DNA of 49,121 nucleotides from contig DF237566.1 in NCBI GenBank assembly GCA_000708835.1, forward strand, positions 1 to 49,121, given 5' to 3'. The DNA comes from Klebsormidium nitens (lineage: Eukaryota > Streptophyta > Klebsormidiophyceae > Klebsormidiales > Klebsormidiaceae). Each line of letters opens with the position of its first letter. Position 1 is the first letter of the stretch. This document shows, piece after piece, positions 45,401 to 49,121 of the stretch. Position numbers and translations under genes: made by a program. The notes beneath the pieces are model-generated. The model was given only the letters and a program-made list of their open reading frames with translations, had not been told where the DNA came from and searched no databases.

Positions 45401-45802
45401 CCTTAAAGTGGGCGTTCTGTTCCGCGGAACGCCGGACGCTCAATGAGTACCGGCAGCCGTCGGTGAGGATCCGTCAAAAATTTTACCGCCGATGGGAGCT
45501 CGTCCGAATATCGACGGTCCAATTGCAAGAGAGAGTGACTGAAGTTTGATGCTCGGGTCTCGAAACTGATGACGTATGACCGATTCCAAATCTGCCGACT
45601 TTCCGCAGCGCGATCCACGGTGAGTAACATCCGTAAACATTTGGACTCGGAAGTGCCTTCTTTTTGGACTCCAAGTTTTGCTGAGATTCGAACCCGCGAC
45701 CTGAGGCATTTGGCACGCCGCACTACCACTACGCTACGCTGATTTTCCCCGAGCAAAATTTGTCGGTAATATTACGGCGGGAGGGGCACGCCCACTTTAA
45801 GG
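45401..45802 (-). mobile_element. TIR-flanked 402-bp element carrying a Pol III promoter
   Basis: Perfect 15-bp terminal inverted repeats, ccttaaagtgggcgt (45401-45415) and acgcccactttaagg (45788-45802), enclose non-coding DNA. Inside, on the minus strand, is a tRNA-like segment with both internal RNA polymerase III boxes. I see no target-site duplication. It could be a MITE that captured a tRNA-like sequence, or a SINE-like unit with palindromic ends. Confidence 0.55.
45681..45740 (-). ncRNA. tRNA-like segment with Pol III A and B boxes
   Basis: The minus strand reads tagcgtagtgg (A box, within 45719-45736, a full match to TRGCNNARYNGG) and ggttcgaatct (B box, 45684-45694, one mismatch at its end). 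Between them an anticodon-like loop contains tgccaaa, reminiscent of tRNA-Gly(GCC). The acceptor and T stems do not pair properly, so this is a tRNA-derived or degenerate sequence and not a functional tRNA gene. Confidence 0.5.
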
Positions 45803-46457
45803 TATATGATCAGGTAGTTTTCCTCAGGGACCTTCAGATGGGGTTCACCATCTGATCAATGGCACAAAATTTACGGCCCAGATTGCGCGCGCGTGCCGAA
45901 AGGCATATCAACGGCGTCGATAGCAACCGGCACGTCTCACTGCGGGAGAGAACCGTCAATGTGCCGGTACTGTGGACCATGTACCGCAGAGGAATTCTGG
46001 ACCGGGACCCCCTGCTGGATGTGTAGCGCGGAAGTGAATCGGTCCGGGTGCCGAGAGTGTCGATTTAGGGCCCGGGGCGGTCGAGGGGGTTAGCAGTCTG
46101 ACCCATCTCACGCAGAAAACCGCCGGACCGCCGGCCGAATATGTACTATCGAGTGAACCGTTCTGGAAGCTTGCCAACACAGCGCCCGACCACGTAAGCA
46201 GGCTGCTGGCCGTCCGAAAAGGTCTGCCACCCGACCTTTTAAGCAGGCTGTCGGGCGTCCGAGCTGCGGCCCGGAAATCAGGGTATAAAGGGTCAGATAT
46301 TCTCTCATTTATTTCATTCCCAATCGGACCTCTTCCGCATACGAGTCTTTTCCAACCATCTCGCACTCTCAGAACCACCGCCGCTAACCAGCAAGCAGTC
46401 CGACCACCCATCTGGCATCTCCGAGAAGACATGCAACCAACCGGGTCAGGGTTCAGT
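45803..46457. other. Non-coding spacer with small duplications
   Basis: No gene is supported. A short inverted repeat, agatggggttcaccatct, lies near 45836. Two imperfect copies of aagcaggctg..gg.cgtccga occur at about 46196 and 46241. Confidence 0.45.
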
Positions 46458-46530
46458 GTGCTATAAGCTATAAGCTATAAGTACACTGTACACTGTACAC
46501 TGTACACTGTTTGTACACTTATAGCTTGCA
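46458..46530. repeat. Nested tandem repeats inside an inverted repeat
   Basis: Three tandem ctataag units (46461-46481) are followed by four tandem tacactg units (46482-46509). The right flank, gtacacttatagcttgcac, is the reverse complement of the beginning of the array, so the whole can fold into a hairpin. Confidence 0.7.
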
Positions 46531-46620
46531 CCCGGCGAGTCAAAGGGAGGTCAGTTGTGGCAACATTATCATAGATCTACGGATTTTCGAAACCATTCCC
46601 GCTAACTCACTAGCTACCAA

Positions 46621-49121
46621 GTGCCCGCTTTGCAACCAAACAGTCTTGACAAAGGACTATCAACTCACATTTCGAAAGAGTCACACACTGAAGGAGGCTT
46701 TGCAATCAGCTCTCCCGATTCAGTCACCAAGGGTCTGAGAAAGCGTCAGCCTCTCTGCCTTGAGTGCGTAAAGCGGCATTTTGGTCCTGTCAGTCAATGT
46801 GCTGACAAGCTCACAATCAGCGTAGCAAGGCCCAACCGGACCTCGGTGGGTTCAGCCGAGGTCTGGTTCCAGCGCAAGACACCAGAAGCCTGGGCATGGA
46901 GGCAACTGAAAGAGTTGCGGGGTGAAGAAATTCGCAACTTGCAAGTGAAGGCAGAGGAGGAACGGCCGGGCGGGCGCCGCAAGACAACTGCAGCGCAAGC
47001 AGCAGTGAACAGGGGGCGAAAAGTAGGAGAAATAGCAAGGTCCAGTGCACAAGTGGAGGTAAGCACGGGAATGGATCTTTGAACCCTAGACATGCGTCTG
47101 CTTAGTGCTATTTTATGATGCTTTTCTGCAGCCTGGATATTATATTGTGTGTTTGAACCAGGTGTGCATAACAAGAGTAACCACACAGCAATTGAAGAAT
47201 GCTGATGGATCATACTGTAGCTACATGAGCATTGTCGAGTGTTTGTCTCCCACCATTTGTGACATCATGTCTAAGTACGTTTCTTGTATGGATGCAGGGG
47301 CAACCTCACACAGGGAATGGCGAAGCGTCCGACGTAGAGGATTGCCGAACCATCGTCGACCAAGCTATGATGTATCTTGATGGCCTCGGATCAGAAGAGT
47401 GCACTCTGTACAACGTCGGCGAGCATGGATCCGCAAGTACGGTCTACCTGGCTAGTACTTGGAATCACAATTCCGCTAAGCCCAAACCTCTCGGGCGCCC
47501 TAGCAAAGTGCGCGCGTTGCTTGAGATGGTGCATCGGGACACCATGGGAAACTTGAGCTGCACCTGCGACCGGGGCCGGTTGTACTCTCAGGCGCCGTGC
47601 GTGCACAAGCTTGCGCTACAGGCGTTGGAGCTGCCAGGGCTAGCCAGCGCCAAATCGCTGCAAAAGGGGTCAAGAGTGGTGGAGATAGCATGCGACAGGA
47701 CCGGGGAGCGGGTTTTTGGGGTGTACTGGAACGCTGGTTCGCCCTCACCTCAGCGGACCATGGTCCACTATGGAGAGGGGCCGCAGATGGGCTGGTATTG
47801 TGAGGGGAGGAAGAGCGGATGCAGCAAGACGGCTGACTGTTCGCACATCCAAAGGGTGAAGCGAGCTTTGAGCGAATCGAGCGGTGTGGAAAAGCTCAGC
47901 AGGAGTTCGTTTTCAGAGGAGCAGCTCGAGCTCGCAAAAACGTCTTTGAAGGACGGTCTAGGGGATAGCCGGGGCGGTGACTGCGTGGCGCAGAGCGGGC
48001 AGTGTGCGCCAGACGCCGACGTGGACGGGTACCTTGCGGAGCTGGTCGTTGGCAGTCATGAGAGGGCCGCATGCGAAGGGCCAAGTTGCTTCTGCAAGCA
48101 GCATCCGAGGGTGTTCGGCGGCGCTGATGTGGACGAGGAACCCTGTGCAGCGAGGTGCTGCGCGTCTGCTCAAACGAACGGAAAGCGAGCTCGATCGGAG
48201 CAAGGAGAAAGCTCCAGTGGCGTTGGGGAAGCGAGCGCGAGATCGGGCAAACGGAGAACCAAATCATTTTGGACGGCAAAAGGCACAGAGATGGGGGGGT
48301 CGAACGCTGCAACGGGCAGCGTGGAGGAGGCTGATTTAGAAACAGCCGAGGAGAGGGGGCGGGGAACGGAGAGCGCCCCCCAGGTCGATGATCGGAACGC
48401 GTTCTCGATTCCGGTGTGTAGCCTCTGCGTGTGCCCCTCGAACGTGTGCACGCATGGTGCCTCACGCGGTGCTGCGACGGTGTTGCCCATGGAAGCTGAG
48501 GGCGTGCAGCTGGAAGTGCCCAAGCTCGTTCGGCCGACGGACTCCTGGCAGGTCCACGACCCCGAGGTGTCGCTGCTGCGAAGGCCCGTTCGAGTCAGCG
48601 AGCTCACGGCCCGGGATTTCGAGGAGCTGAGCACTGCGGAGAGTCTCTCCGCCCCGTGCCCTCGAGCACCACCTCCTTGCCGCACCAGATGGTTGGGATT
48701 GTGGCAGAGTGCCCACGTATACGACTTGTATTGGTCGCAAGAGGTAAAGATCGGACCATCGCGCATTGCTCCATTGCCTGCGTCTTTCTTGCTCGAAGAG
48801 CTGATGCATGATTTGGTAGAATCGACACGAAGAATACTCCATTAATGAGTGCAGACGGTTCGTATAAATAGCCGCGCAATGTTTCAGGCTAAGCTTCGAA
48901 GCTTCAACCTGATTCTACTAGCCTGAAGCCTGGATTGAATCAAAGCTCTCAGTCAGCGATGGGCACCATTATGACTCTACTCTTGTGCAGGTCAAGCTCC
49001 GGATCTATTGCTGCGCGTGCCCCGAGAAGCATACTGTTCATTTCAATGGAGAGGCGTTCGGACTGTACGCATGGACGCGAGGGTTGATCGTCACACAAGC
49101 CGCGTGTCAAATGCTGCTACG
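46621..49121 (+). CDS. SWIM zinc-finger / Cys-cluster protein, possibly KDZ-transposon-associated (partial)
   Basis: Two large exons and the start of a third join in phase 0: about 46621-47058, 47298-48743, and 48991 to beyond the window. The first has a CLECVKRHFG cluster and a charged helical part. The second has a SWIM finger (CxC..CxH in SCTCDRGRLYSQAPCVHKL, about 47556-47615), a second Cys cluster (WYCEGRKSGCSKTADCSH, about 47790-47845), a low-complexity polar region and more Cys pairs (CSLCVCPSNVC). The third continues with IYCCACPEKHTVHFNGE. SWIM fingers bind nucleic acid or protein and are frequent in transposon proteins. Cys clusters of this kind recall the CxC domains linked to KDZ transposases, but I cannot confirm this. 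The true start is unknown: an overlapping frame at 46511-46738 with CPLCNQ may be an upstream exon. A small in-phase exon at about 47132-47161 is possible. Confidence 0.6.

Noticed and set aside
45681-45740. Functional tRNA-Gly gene
   Set aside because: A and B boxes are present, but the acceptor and T stems do not pair, so it is only called tRNA-like.

Overview
The window is eukaryotic nuclear DNA, most likely from a streptophyte green alga of the Klebsormidium type. The genes are intron-rich, have GC-rich exons with GT-AG junctions whose phases agree, and lie among AT-richer spacers, transposons and MITE-like repeats. The streptophyte assignment rests mainly on a group-F bZIP factor with the plant zinc-sensor motif and on a plant-type VID27 protein. 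Species-level identity is inference.

Layout. Positions 1-577 are unassigned repetitive DNA. Positions 578-8908 are a decayed DIRS-like tyrosine-recombinase retrotransposon. It has inverted terminal repeats, a gag-like ORF, and a reverse transcriptase/RNase H/methyltransferase-like region on the plus strand, and a tyrosine recombinase on the minus strand. A 332-bp near-perfect inverted repeat sits in its leader. Immediately downstream is a five-exon SARAF (TMEM66) gene, 9058-11133(+). A nine-exon gene for an unrecognised secreted, Cys-rich, Ser/Pro-linker protein occupies 12547-18268(-). Positions 18.3-21.5 kb are a repeat-rich spacer with a 36-base assembly gap. A five-exon metal-dependent amidohydrolase gene follows at 21504-24589(+), then a five-exon VID27 gene at 26244-29879(-). 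A seven-exon DNase II gene at 31292-35283(-) is divergent from a four-exon zinc-sensor bZIP gene at 35746-38605(+). A second, eight-exon bZIP gene lies at 40509-43962(-). The right end (44-49.1 kb) holds a TA-flanked MITE, a TIR-flanked element with an RNA polymerase III (tRNA-like) promoter, simple repeats, and a SWIM-zinc-finger/Cys-cluster gene that runs off the window and may belong to a transposon.

There is no operon logic. The host genes are single eukaryotic units: ER calcium handling (SARAF), acid nuclease (DNase II), zinc-responsive transcription (F-bZIP), vacuolar import/degradation-related (VID27), a probable dipeptidase-type amidohydrolase and a secreted wall or matrix protein. 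All exon models were built by hand from splice sites, reading phase and remembered family conservation, without transcript data. Initiator exons and exon 3 of the second bZIP gene are the least certain parts.
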